Position numbers and translations under genes: made by a program. A stretch of DNA of 64,000 bases, from the NCBI GenBank assembly GCA_038501625.1, contig JAZAYU010000946.1, positions 1 to 64,000 on the forward strand. Reading direction: 5' to 3'. The notes below the pieces were generated by a model. It saw nothing but the letters and a program-made list of their open reading frames with translations. It searched no databases and was not told where the DNA came from. Positions 52,251 to 63,539 of this stretch are shown here, one piece after another. Position 1 is the first letter of the stretch. Each line of letters opens with the position of its first letter. This DNA is from Corbicula japonica (taxonomy: Eukaryota; Mollusca; Bivalvia; Venerida; Cyrenidae).

Positions 52251-52858
52251 TAGTTGTAACAAAACATAACAAAAGAACAGATAATAAAGAAGAAAAGAAA
52301 GTTATTGATCTTAAGTTATTGATCTTAAATTGTCTTAGCAGTAGTGAATAGGTTTTATTGAATTTAGATCAACTATTACATAGTTAATTGTCAGGAAGAT
52401 ATAGTTCTGGAAACGAAGAAAAAGTTATCATGCACTAAAATGCACGAAGTTTAACATAATCTCGGAATGGGTTTGAATATTGTTGCAAGCGGCGTATGGG
52501 CCAACAATTATCTTCATACTTGTATGTAAATAAGAAGCATTATTACGGGAAAACGATGCACAGTAGTCAAGTATACATAATAAGAATCTTTCTAGTGGCT
52601 TAAGGTAATTCATAGCCCCAGACAGTATGTTGCACTAATGATGAGCTGTGAAAATTAAATTATCATTTTTTCAACAATTTCCGGACAAACAGTTATTATA
52701 TTGTTAGAAACAGATGAATATTGATAATAACAGGAGACAATTGTTGAAAAAAATGAATTTTGTTAGAAAAGTAATAAAATGTGGTACCTGCTATGTTGTC
52801 TAATCCGGGTGTCAAAATAAAGCACTTTCCGCTCAAATATAGCAAAAATAATTAGTTA
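52251..52858. other. Unannotated spacer
   Basis: CTTAAGTTATTGATCTTAA-type short duplication near 52305; otherwise nothing. Confidence 0.5.
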
Positions 52859-53176
52859 CAATATCCAGTTTAATGTTCCATCTAGGGTCAACCAGTGTTA
52901 CTTTTTCAAAATAACTTGAAAATATTGCTCTTATAAATCAAAATCCAAACACATCATCCTTTGTCCCATGAGGTCACTCACCCATGCAAAAAGCATGCAA
53001 ATCATGCCCACTTGTGTTTACCTGTAGGACAGTTTAATCTCTACATGTATAACAATGTAAATCTTGTGTGATGGTATTTGTGCAGTGTTTTGAAATTCAT
53101 AATAGTCAATGTTTAAAAAGTTATTTTGAAAAAGTAACACTGGTTGGCCCTAGAGGGAACATTGAACTGGATATTG
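52859..53176. mobile_element. 318-bp MITE with about 62-bp arms
   Basis: Left arm 52859-52919 (CAATATCCAGTTTAATGTTC, CAACCAGTGTTACTTTTTCA) and right arm 53115-53176 are inverted copies. ATTA/TAAT words lie just outside, so the target could be TAA/TTA, but this is not certain. No coding capacity. Confidence 0.78.
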
Positions 53177-53204
53177 AAATTAATTGTTTTGGATTTATTT
53201 GAGT

Positions 53205-54045
53205 GGAAAATGCCCATGATGATACTCAGATACCCAGAAACCCTAAATTATCTATCTAGTTGTCTTCTACTAAACATATCCTTTAAAACAAAGTTTATTT
53301 CAGCAAGATATCACCATAAATAATGATTTAAGGGTCAAACTGTTGGATGGAACAAGTCAACAAATTGAAAAGTGTTCATTTGGACAAGTGTGCATCACAC
53401 AGAAAAGCTCATGGTGATACCCAGATACCCAGAACCCCTAAATTATCTATCTAGTTGTCTTCTTCCATTCATATCCTTTCAAACAAAGCCTATTTGAGCA
53501 AGATATTACCATAAATAATGATTTTAGGGGTCAAACTGTTGGATGAAACAGGTCGAAAACTTGAAAAGTGTTCATTTCGACAAGTATGCATCACACAGAA
53601 AAGCCCATAATACACCCAGATACCCAGGAACCCTTAATTATATATCTAGTTGTCTTCTACTTTACATATCCTTTAAAACAGTCTATTTTAGCAAGATATC
53701 ATCATAAATAATGATTTTAGGGGTCAAACCGTTGGATGAAACAAATCAACAAATTGAAAAGTGTTCATTTTGACAAGTGTGCATCACACAACAAAAAGCC
53801 CAGTATGATACCCAGATACCCAGAAACCATTAATTATCTATCTAGTGGTCTTCTACTTTACTTATCCTTTAAAACAAAGCCTATTTCAGCAATATATGAC
53901 CATAAATAATGATTTTAAGGATCAAGCTGTTGGTTGAAACAAGTCGACAAATTTAAAGTTTTCATTTTGACAAGTATGCATCACAGAGTAATGCCCATGA
54001 TGATATCCAGACACCCATATTCCCTGAACTATCTATCTAGTTGTC
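53205..54045 (+). repeat. About 190-bp tandem satellite, four and a half units
   Basis: Units start at GATACCCAGATACCCAGAA-like words near 53220, 53413, 53605, 53808 and 53999. Each carries TATCTATCTAGTTGTCTTCT, CATAAATAATGATTTTAGGG, TCAAACTGTTGGATG and AAAAGTGTTCATTT. The satellite starts about 30 bp after the MITE. Confidence 0.92.
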
Positions 54046-54285
54046 TTGAGAAATGATAGAAAACTTTTTTTCATGTTCTGTGTTTTTTATAATTTAAAAA
54101 TAATATTGCGGGCATATTTATGCATATTTTTCATTCCGGTTTTCTTTCCTGTCAAGTTAAATATAATATCAAAGGAACACTATTTACAGATATTAAATAT
54201 CTGCGGTAGAACAAATATGACGTTTGTTCAAATCTGCCCACCCATCTTTTTGTGGTCAAATTTTAGCCCAGCACAAACTTAATAC

Positions 54286-54374
54286 ATGACAATGAACAAT
54301 AAAAGGCATGCAAAATATACTTTTTATAATGACAATGAACAATAAAAGGCATGCAAAATATACTTTTTATTATG
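54286..54374 (+). repeat. Tandem duplication, 45-bp unit, two copies
   Basis: ATGACAATGAACAATAAAAG plus GCATGCAAAATATACTTTTT, repeated once. Confidence 0.95.
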
Positions 54375-55616
54375 GTTCTTTTTGCTTTGATATAACCTAC
54401 ACAATGAATATCATTTTATAGATATAATATCACATTAGAAGCCATGAGAAGACATAAACGTGATGCCGGGAGTGAAATTACCGCGAATTTCATTTTTTCG
54501 CGTTTTTAATTAACATTTCAAAATATTATTACATCGTTTTTTTATGTTTAATATGTTAGTAAATAATATTATTTACTTACAAATGATATTTGGTCTGTGA
54601 AGGTACTGATATCTAATTAAAGCAGCTCACCCCTCATTTTGTTAGAAGAAAAGCGCGCATTACACAATTTATTATTTTATTTGCGAGCTTGTTATATGCA
54701 ATAATATTATGTTTCATACATCATTATTTGGGGTATTAATATAGCTTTGAAAATAAGTAAAAATAAAAGGATTATATAAAAACAGTAGCGTAGCAGGCAT
54801 CGGAAACCTAATGTCGCTGATTTTGCTTTGTTATATATTAGGAATACATATTCTTTTAATTTTCTGTTACTGGTTCATCATATAATCGCAGTCAGTGAAC
54901 GATTACTACATTTCTAACGTTTTACCTAAAGTTAAAATTTAAAAGACCACGGTAACTGAAGGCAGATTTAACTGTTGATATTATAGCATCATTTGAAAGC
55001 TTACATCTTTGTCTTCAACATTTCAGTATTATTTTGCATTTTCGTGAGTGTATTCATATTATTTAACTTACCATTTAGATAAACATAAAATGGACCTTAA
55101 TCTCTGACATGTACATTGCAGAGAAAGAAAAGCACAATTTAAAGTACATGTGTAATGTTTTCATTGCATTCCTTATATTAAACTATAATTTTTAAACTTA
55201 GAATGAAGACGAATACATCGTGCTCCTGTTCCTCAGCTGAACTTTTAGAGCGGGTGAGGTCTGCTCATTTTCATACATGATTTTAGTATGGTGTGATATG
55301 TGCACGTTAACATTTGCATTAAGAATAAAAAAAGATCTCATAAAAAGTTTACACAAATCATTCATAATTTTAATATAATATTCATATGACATTTCATTTG
55401 ATTGAATAGTAAAACATTGGATAGAAATATATTCTGTAATTATATTGTTAAAACAACAACATTTCAGTTAGTCGTAAATTAACTATATAGTGTTTTTTTT
55501 CATACCTGCAGTAAACAAAAGAATTTAAATAACCAAAATTAAATGCATCTTAGCGTCCAGGTGATGAATTACACCGAGCAGCGCATTCAGTTATGCGGTG
55601 AATAATGATGGCAAAA
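54375..55616. other. Unannotated AT-rich region
   Basis: No gene, RNA or notable repeat recognised. Confidence 0.5.
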
Positions 55617-55800
55617 GAATAAGAATTTTGAAATGGTAAAGGTAATTATAAATGCCCTTCTAATAATATTATTTGCTTTTGTTTTATACACATTCAAAAT
55701 TAGTTATTATTATGGCTACAAAAAGTACATTTACTGTGTAGAGAATAAATGTTCGCAGCAAAAACAATAATCTAGTGGCATGCATGTGCATCTATTATTC
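55617..55800 (+). repeat. Dispersed duplicate D, copy 1
   Basis: Nearly identical to 56782-56970: AATAAGAATTTTGAAATGGT through GGCATGCATGTGCATCTAT. Confidence 0.9.
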
Positions 55801-56085
55801 AGTACACTATAAACAAGTCTAAACTTCCCCGAATCACCTGGATTTCTTATCTGCTAGATGATCAGTATCCATGAAATTATAATAACATGCTTGACCCCAG
55901 GAATCATTAATTTGCCCAGCTAATGCTCTATTAATGGCCGTTTCAAATTACAAAGTAAGGTGTACTTGGTCAGTTTGGAGAATTTATCTAGTAAAAGAAA
56001 TCATTGAAAGAAATCAGATGGGATATTGATGATTTATTTTAATCCTTTCCTTCGTGTGTGTATATATGCTTTTATTGCATGGGTG

Positions 56086-56222
56086 AAAAGTGTAGATCCA
56101 GATCAGCTGGCATATCCTTACCATCTGAACAAGATCTACACTGTTTGCTTTTTTATTTTTTTTTCAGTTATTTCTATTCAAAATATAACCAGTGCAGATC
56201 CTGATCAGATCGCATGAATGTG
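56086..56222. repeat. Dispersed palindrome TGTAGATCCAGATCAG, copy 5
   Basis: GTGTAGATCCAGATCAGCTG pairs with CAAGATCTACACTG, followed by a second half-site GTGCAGATCCTGATCAGATC. Confidence 0.8.
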
Positions 56223-56670
56223 CAGGCTCAGTTTCAGTTTCAGGCTGATCTTCCAACCACGTCTTTGCAATGGCGTTTGTTTTTACGGCATTTTCAAAAT
56301 ACAAAGATTTTTTCATAACCACGCTTTCGTAAATTCATTAGCTAAATTTAGCTTTTGAGATCGCTTGAAATGATTTTCAAAGAAACAATTTTTTTTCCAT
56401 TCATATTCGGAAAACTCACTTTTATAGGCTATATGAAGAGTTTCAATTTCATCTTCGGTTATTTTTATATTTGACAAGAGCTCTTAGTCGAAGAAATCCG
56501 CCTTTGACATAGCCAATATATCCTTCACACTGGTGAGCATAACTGGACTATCAGAATGATTTGTCATAAGATGAATTTGAATTTCTTTTGAAATGTTCTG
56601 ACAGACATAATAATTTTCTTTGTGAGCAAAAAGAACTGAAGCACACTTTTCACACTAAATACTGGCTTCC
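56223..56670. other. Unannotated spacer
   Basis: The minus strand has short open stretches with no recognisable domain. Confidence 0.4.
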
Positions 56671-56677
56671 CATATGT

Positions 56678-57085
56678 ATTCTGGGCAGATAAATCCTTTT
56701 ATGTATTTAATATATTTATGTTTTGAATCAATCTTAATTTAAATATATGACCTAACATGCACATACAATTGAAGTACTGGAAATAAGAATTTTGAAATGG
56801 TAAGAGTAATTATAAATGCCCTTCTAATAATATTATTTGCTTTTGTTTTATACACATTCAAAAGTAGTTATTATTATGGCTACCAAAAGTACATTTACTG
56901 TCAGTGTAGAGAATTAATTTTCGCAGCAAAACCAATAATACAGTGGCATGCATGTGCATCTATCATTCTGGGCTGATAAATTCCTAAGGTTGTTTTTGTA
57001 TTTAATATATTTATGTTTTGAATCAATCTTAATTTAAATATTATTATATGACCTAACATGCACATACAATTGAAGTACTGGGAAT
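56678..57085 (+). repeat. About 300-bp direct duplication containing D copy 2
   Basis: TATTTAATATATTTATGTTT, GAATCAATCTTAATTTAAAT and CACATACAATTGAAGTACTG occur at 56700-56780 and again at 56998-57078, flanking duplicate D (56782-56970). Confidence 0.88.
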
Positions 57086-59335
57086 TCCAATCATGTTTGT
57101 ATCTGTATTAGTGAGACTGAATTGCGAGGCTTTATATACAGGTAAACACAGGTAAAAAATATGGGGTGATATATATACTAACCCACCAGCCGCAGGTCAT
57201 TTTTCGAAGAAGTCATGGTTGTTTCAAGTAATGGTATAAAGGGAACTAACTGTTTTTTCCTGTATATATGATTTCCTTCTCAAACCAAGTTATGACTATA
57301 TTTTACCAGATCATATCTTATACAAGTTTTAGCTTTCCAAAAAGCCAGTCGGTCATTAGCAAATAAATTAAAAGAATAAGTAGGTATGTATTCGTTCATG
57401 TATTTACTTTTGGACCAATGTAAGTCAATGATATGGCCAGTTTCTGTCGATCAAAGTCACACAGACTGTATCTGACAAACTATTTGTGAATTTAGTTGAT
57501 GTTTCAAGTTTCAAGTTTATTTCCATTTACATTTCTCTGTATGTACAAACATAAACAAGAGAACATATAAACATTGTACAATTCTGTTACTTTAAAGCAT
57601 TCAAACAAAGTTGAACGGCTGATGTTTGATTTATTGAAACATGAAGAATACGTGTACGGGCTAAAGACATCAATATAAATAATCATGTCTCTAGTAGACG
57701 TATTTTTTTCAGGACGTGTAGAAATAATTACGTTGTTTAAGCACCAGCGAATCTGATGAATATGTTACATTAACGCGAATGCTCAAAGAGGTACCATAGA
57801 GCTTTCCACAGTTGATACTTATTTGTACATTGAGAGAAAAGCCACGCTTATAATATTCAGTATTCATTACCAACATTCATAAAATGTAGTTTTAGTTGGT
57901 TCAGCAGATCTCGTCAAACTTGAAGTTGACGAGCGTTAAAAGACAGTAAACAATAAATTAGGATGCTGATGCATTTATTACTTTCACTTAAGCTTTATGC
58001 TGCTATTATCTTTTGTTTTTGTTTGAACGATTTTCTGTAAAACTATTAAAGGAACTCAAGAAGCACTATTTGTATTTAAATTAATCTATCATCATAAAAA
58101 TTGTCGTTATGCCACAGTTCTGAAAACAACTTTTTCTTTACTTTAAAGGCTGGTTTTGCATTCCTTACAGTATATTCTAGTAGATCGCCCTTACATAGAA
58201 ATGATAGTGCTTGTGTTGTCTACCTTACTGTACTTGTCAAAATAATGTTATCGTTTAGTATCCCAAGACCGAAATCAGATCCGTTATATTGCATGTGTAT
58301 GGGGAAGCAGTCATTGGGGTCACGGGCATCCCCGGAAATCTTTAACAAGTAAAACTCAATTTGGATTGCAACTGCGACGAGTCCAACCGTTCACTATAGA
58401 CCCCAAGAAGAGAACGCATAGATATATGCGGTTTTGAGAGGGAATATGGGAATCAAAATAAATCAATTCGTATTTCGTTAATAATGCATATATTCAAGGG
58501 CAAGTTTTGAACTTTATGGCGGCGAAAGTTTTGTAACATAAATTAAATAGTTAAAGTTTAAATGATAAAAATACAGAAGCACGTATAGAATGGTTACCAA
58601 GTTGCTATTTCAAAACAATCGTTTAAGTTTTGTTTTCTTAAAATAGATTAAAAGGTCACTTTGAAAACCACCGAAGACGAAAAATGTGAAAATATTACAG
58701 GCTCGGTTTCATTGAGCCTGTTAAAGACTTTAAAGCATATCAAAAACATAAAATACCGCATCGTAATTAGAGCTCCAACTTGGATATCAAAAGGACAGGG
58801 AAATAGATAGATCTAAAAAAACATGGCAGTTTTTGTGCAACACGCTCAAAACGAGGCACTTTTATGCAAATCTTTGAGAAAGAGCATAATACATGTATAT
58901 AAATGTCCCTCTAAATGAGTAATTGCGAATAAAAGATAAAATGTAATGTTCATAACTAATGAAGACATGGGTAGTCATCAAACCAACTAGGTTTAAACTC
59001 TCGCATCTCAGGTTATTTCAATAGTGCGCTCGTGAAATGCAAAAGTGTGTAATTATGGATTGAAATTATATTTCAACAAACTTGACTAACTAAGTACTTG
59101 TAACTGAGGTAACGTGTCATTTATCCTATAAATTGATATCAGACAAGTTCAATAAACAAAATCATTATTGATGCTTCCACGCTGAATGTGTAATCATAAC
59201 CTCATGTGGCCATCCTAGTCGTTTATCTCTGTCGTCCGCAGCTTATTGGTCGTATTGATGACTGTCTTTTAGCGTAGCGCCGCCCAATTGACTACACTTA
59301 TGATATTAGATAAAAAATATTGCCCATGCTGATCT
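57086..59335. other. Unannotated region with one odd open stretch
   Basis: On the minus strand about 57463-57293 is open and contains the peptide FANDRLAFWKAK, similar to one at 60028 on the plus strand. Otherwise no feature recognised. Confidence 0.4.
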
Positions 59336-59339
59336 CATA

Positions 59340-59555
59340 TGTTTACTTTAAACAATGGCCATGTCACATTCGCTAAACCTCCGGTATCTTCTGATAACAT
59401 TCACCAAATTTGCACTGGAAATCGCAAACAAATGGCAAAATCGCTGACCCCCCCCCTTTTTTTTACTTTAAACAATGATCACCTCACTTCGCTAAACTTC
59501 CGTTAACTTCTGAGAACATTCGCACTGGAAAGCGCAAAAAGCAAAATCTCTCTTT
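59340..59555 (+). repeat. About 115-bp degenerate tandem duplication with C8T8 tract
   Basis: TTTACTTTAAACAATG...TTCGCTAAAC...TTCTG...AACATTC...GCACTGGAAA occurs at 59340-59445 and 59463-59535, separated by a poly-C/poly-T run at 59449-59463. Confidence 0.8.
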
Positions 59556-60591
59556 AAAAGACAATATTTTGACAATTAAGCAAGTTCTGAGCATTCGTTT
59601 CCTCCCAAATGCTTGTTTAAAACATCTCCTCGTTTACTATAAGCCTCTACTGTTTCACGACCGTATGTTTGGTGATTTATACCACAAGAAAGACATTTTT
59701 AAAATTAACACATGGGTAGAAGTGTTCATCAATTTTCTAAAGTCAATGCATGGACATGAGATTTTTTGAAACCCGCATAATGTCATCTAACATGGCATAC
59801 ACTGAAATTGACATCATTAAAACTAACAAACAAAAACAGGAAAATGTGCGAGAACCACCAATATTACATGTCTAAGTTCAGCATTCTAACGAAATTGTTG
59901 AAGATCAGAATAGTTAATTTAATAATTTGAGTCCCTGTCAGGCTGCTCATCCCCCCACCCTAGGACAGTGACGAAATTTTGTTGTTGAACTCTAGATTTT
60001 GGAATACATTTTTGGTTGAAAGTGTATGCTAATGACCGACTAGCTTTTTGTAAACTTTTGTTTACAGACAGCCTTTCTTGCAAAAGTCGGAGCGTGCTCG
60101 ATTGGAAATTCCGACATTTAGAACAGGGAGAACTCCAATCGAGTGCGTCAGAACTGTGTTCTGGCAGCGTTCTACCCATTCCATCGAAATAGGTGGTGTG
60201 AATCGGTCAGTGTTTTATACTGCACCAAACTGAAATATTTTTAGATACTGTTTTTTTTTGCCATAAAATAAGATAATGGTTACATTTCAGTACTATGCCA
60301 AGAATTTCACCAACATAAATACCAGAAATAGTGTTATTTTTCAGTAAATTATAAATATTGCTTTTTGTTGACTGATCTAAAAACTAGGAAAACTTAGTTG
60401 AACTATGAAGTATGGCTTATTAAGACCATTAGGAGTTCTTTAGACTTCAAAAGATATAATTAACATGCAATTATGTAACACTTTTTATAAAAACCTATCA
60501 TGATTCTGTTCCGACATCCAATCTCACTCGTTTGGCAGATTCTTAGACTCTTTCTCCGTCGTTATCAGAAAATAAACGACTGTTGTAAACC

Positions 60592-60975
60592 AAAAAACTA
60601 GAGGCCTCTGATTGGCTTCTGGATTACGTCAAGCCTGTTCTCTGTATCTATTTAAAAAAAATTTCTCCAGCTTCTTTAAAACAAGGTTATCGGTATCACA
60701 AATTAAGGAAAACCTTTTGCAAGTTTTATCGCCGATATCCAGATCTAATTCATAAATACAGCTGCAGTTTAAAATCACTATTGCAACAAGGAATTTCACA
60801 GCCAGTTTTTTATGGAGATTTAATTTATAAATTTAAGAAGATAAAAGGCGATGCAAATTTCTCCCGGTTATTCGTAAAAACCATCTGTAAATTTAAAAAG
60901 AAAGGTTACCAACAAGATATTTTACAGCGCTCTGCAGGCCTGGTGATTAACCCATCTACGGTGGCAGGGGTGTAA
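60592..60975 (+). pseudogene. Fragment of a repeat-associated protein of unknown function
   Basis: Open for about 128 codons on the plus strand without a convincing start; the longer frame begins well upstream of the first usable codon. Key stretches are KQGYRYHKLRKTFCKFYRRY, LLQQGISQPVFYGDLIYKFK and NFSRLFVKTICKFKKKGYQQ, ending in GLVINPSTVAGV then TAA. I recognise this layout (GYRYHKLRKTF ... QPVFYGDLVYK ... GY..DI...) as a protein tail often found in mollusc and cnidarian repeat copies. I cannot name the family or its catalytic role. It contains many Lys/Arg residues and no transmembrane segment. It is followed at about 115 bp by a minus-strand copy of repeat R, which may be the untranslated end of the same element. 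Likely truncated at both ends. Confidence 0.6.
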
Positions 60976-61089
60976 GAGTTTATGAAAGTTTATGGGGAAA
61001 TCTTTTCTTAAAAGAACCTAAAAGCTCGATTTGTTTCTTTTATCCCTGTCATCGTGTTCTTGCTGATTTTACTCCAGGTGCTCTGGTCT

Positions 61090-61515
61090 CGGAAAGATCA
61101 TTGAGTACCCGCCCTTTGGCTTTGCAATGCTATTAAATTCTTATGTTTATATGTTTGTATGCTTTTGCATGCAACATTGTTGAGCTGATGGGTGGGTTGG
61201 AGTTATTTCACCAAGACAATTTGCACTTGTTTTGTGATACGAGAACCTGTTGGGGCAAGTGTGAGGTTGGTGCACCCTAGAACCTGGTTTAAACCCCCAG
61301 TGGCAATTTGTTTTGCCACTGACCGTTCAAAGGCGGTATCCCCAAAGGTTCTCTTTTTTATTAATTGTTTGTGGCGTCCTATTTGAATTGACATACATAT
61401 ATAAAACATGAGCTCTCTCTCTCTCTCTCTCTCTTCCTTTCTTCTTTTTCGCTGCGTGGGGAGGCTGTGTTTTTTGAGTGTGGCGATTCCTGATATGCAT
61501 ATGTTGCTTTTTTCT
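61090..61515 (-). repeat. Repeat R, inverted near-full copy
   Basis: Reverse complement of 5405-5770, including the hairpin CAGTGGCAA/TTGCCACTG (61298-61322), CACTTGCCCCAACAGGTTCT and GCAAAGCCAAAGGGCGG. It carries a (CT)n expansion where the 5460 copy has a GAGAG tract. Homology extends left into GGGCGGGTACTCAATG, where the other copies read GGGCGGTAACTCGATG. Confidence 0.88.
61408..61433. repeat. (CT)n microsatellite
   Basis: About 12 CT repeats inside repeat R. Confidence 0.95.
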
Positions 61516-62024
61516 TATCAACTAAGCCTATTGCTCATTACAATAATTCAACATAACACTTGATTAAAAAGTAAATATAAACCATTTGTAAAAAAGAAAA
61601 GAAGAGGTACAGCTTATACTGTATTAAACCAGCATCTAGAAGGTGTAAACGTCGCCCTGAACGACAGGATATGGCAAACAGTGTGCAGTATTTGTGCAAC
61701 TCGAATGGTTAACATTTAAACCCCCGACGCACTACGCCAGCAGTGGTTACAAGCGTCGTAACAATACAGATACATATCTCATCATAATATGCATTCCAAA
61801 CATATGAATGGCAATAAATCAGTGACCGACATTTAAGTGGCATCAAATTGCTATCAGCAACTGTGATAACGGTAAACATACATCTTGTAATATGACTCCG
61901 AGTTCGTTGTATTTGTAAATCTAACACCAACTGGTGTTGTTAATCTCCAGCAGCAGTATGTACTTTACTTGCAAGCTTGGGGAATACCGCCTATTTTAAA
62001 CCTCGAGGAAAGATAACTGAAGCT
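61516..62024. other. Unannotated spacer
   Basis: Nothing recognised. Confidence 0.5.
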
Positions 62025-62165
62025 CGCTAAGGATTCTCTGGGGACTATAATCGCCAGACAAAATTGGTTTACTACTGTCGCTGTCTGCTGAAAGTACAGA
62101 CATGCGCAGTGAAACAGTCAAGCAGATTCTGTGGAAGAGTCGGAATTTGATTCTGGCACAGTTCC
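62025..62165 (+). repeat. Third, degenerate copy of the long inverted repeat arm
   Basis: GCTCGCTAAGGATTCTCTGG, CAGACAAAATTGGTTT, GCGCAGTGAAACAGTCAAG parallel 2235-2345 (GCTCGCTAAATAATCCCTGG, CAGATAAAATTGGTTT, GCGCAGTGAAGCAGTCAAG). It shows the arm is a dispersed repeat. Confidence 0.65.
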
Positions 62166-62689
62166 GACAGCCCAATCGAGCACGCCCGGATATTCATTAG
62201 TCTCTAAGAAAAACATAAACGATGTCTTGCTTTTGACCACCAAAATCAATATAACGGATTGAATCTATTTCATATATGGGATCATCCTGAACAGTTGTTT
62301 GAATCAAATAACGTAACAGTTCAATTTATACACAAATAATATTTTGCTATGAAGGTTTTCATCACGTGACTTTCTAAAAAAAGACGCATAACATTTTTTC
62401 TACACCCTGTAGAAAATACAACACACGTATGTTTATATAATTTAACATGTCGTTATATATCTGCTCAATTTCTGATTTGATGTTACTACAACGTCCAGAT
62501 ATTGTTTCATCAACATTTAGAAGACTTTTCTTGCAAATAGGGGGAACGGAATAGCATTCCCAAGCTCTAGACGGGCGGCTTTGTCTAAAGTGACCACATC
62601 CGGTGCCGCTGTTAACCGGTGTTACCCTTCAAAGTTCAAGTTTGGTCCATTATAATATGTCGGTCATCCTGATGACCGACAATCATTTG
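62166..62689. other. Unannotated spacer
   Basis: AATCGAGCACGC near 62175 echoes GAGCGTGCTCGATTGG near 60090. No gene recognised. Confidence 0.45.
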
Positions 62690-62804
62690 CTTCATGAAAA
62701 ACATGCTCAGAAAAAAGGGGTGTTTTATACACCCCACAATTTTTTAGAACCCCACAGTAAAGGTTTTATATAGAAAAATGCCCCGTAAATGACCGGATCT
62801 CTTA

Positions 62805-62808
<4 letters not shown>
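62690..62808 (-). repeat. Inverted array head next to TA tract
   Basis: Reverse complement of the array head: CTAAGAGATCCGGTCATTTA, CGGGGCATTTTT, GGGGTG...AAACACCCC, CTGAGCATGTTTTTCATG. CTAAG abuts (TA)n exactly as in the 38946-39325 foldback. Confidence 0.88.
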
Positions 62809-62864
<56 letters not shown>

Positions 62865-62870
62865 CGATAT

Positions 62871-62963
<93 letters not shown>
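62804..62963. repeat. Two (TA)n tracts with TGACGATATTTCTG linker
   Basis: About 28 and 50 TA repeats separated by TGACGATATTTCTG. Translated Tyr/Ile runs are meaningless. Confidence 0.97.
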
Positions 62964-62965
<2 letters not shown>

Positions 62966-62992
62966 GTATAAGTGGTTTTTTCTGCGATGACT

Positions 62993-63492
62993 NNNNNNNN
63001 NNNNNNNNNNNNNNNNNNNNNNNNNNNNNNNNNNNNNNNNNNNNNNNNNNNNNNNNNNNNNNNNNNNNNNNNNNNNNNNNNNNNNNNNNNNNNNNNNNNN
63101 NNNNNNNNNNNNNNNNNNNNNNNNNNNNNNNNNNNNNNNNNNNNNNNNNNNNNNNNNNNNNNNNNNNNNNNNNNNNNNNNNNNNNNNNNNNNNNNNNNNN
63201 NNNNNNNNNNNNNNNNNNNNNNNNNNNNNNNNNNNNNNNNNNNNNNNNNNNNNNNNNNNNNNNNNNNNNNNNNNNNNNNNNNNNNNNNNNNNNNNNNNNN
63301 NNNNNNNNNNNNNNNNNNNNNNNNNNNNNNNNNNNNNNNNNNNNNNNNNNNNNNNNNNNNNNNNNNNNNNNNNNNNNNNNNNNNNNNNNNNNNNNNNNNN
63401 NNNNNNNNNNNNNNNNNNNNNNNNNNNNNNNNNNNNNNNNNNNNNNNNNNNNNNNNNNNNNNNNNNNNNNNNNNNNNNNNNNNNNNNNNNNN
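62993..63492. other. Assembly gap (500 N)
   Basis: Exactly 500 N, 30 bp after the long TA tract, which probably caused the assembly break. Confidence 0.99.
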
Positions 63493-63539
63493 GCGAGCCG
63501 ATGTTTGACGACGTCTCAAATTTATGCGCGGGAAAGCAT

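Noticed and set aside
61192..61386. 64-codon frame in repeat R (and antisense 5558-5749, 61203-61409)
   Set aside because: Both strands of the repeat stay open. There is no conserved start across copies, so this is more likely low stop density than a protein.
62725..63519. Long frames through N runs and TA tracts (also 31994-32887, 32255-32863, 62972-63508)
   Set aside because: They are produced by reading undetermined bases and TA repeats.
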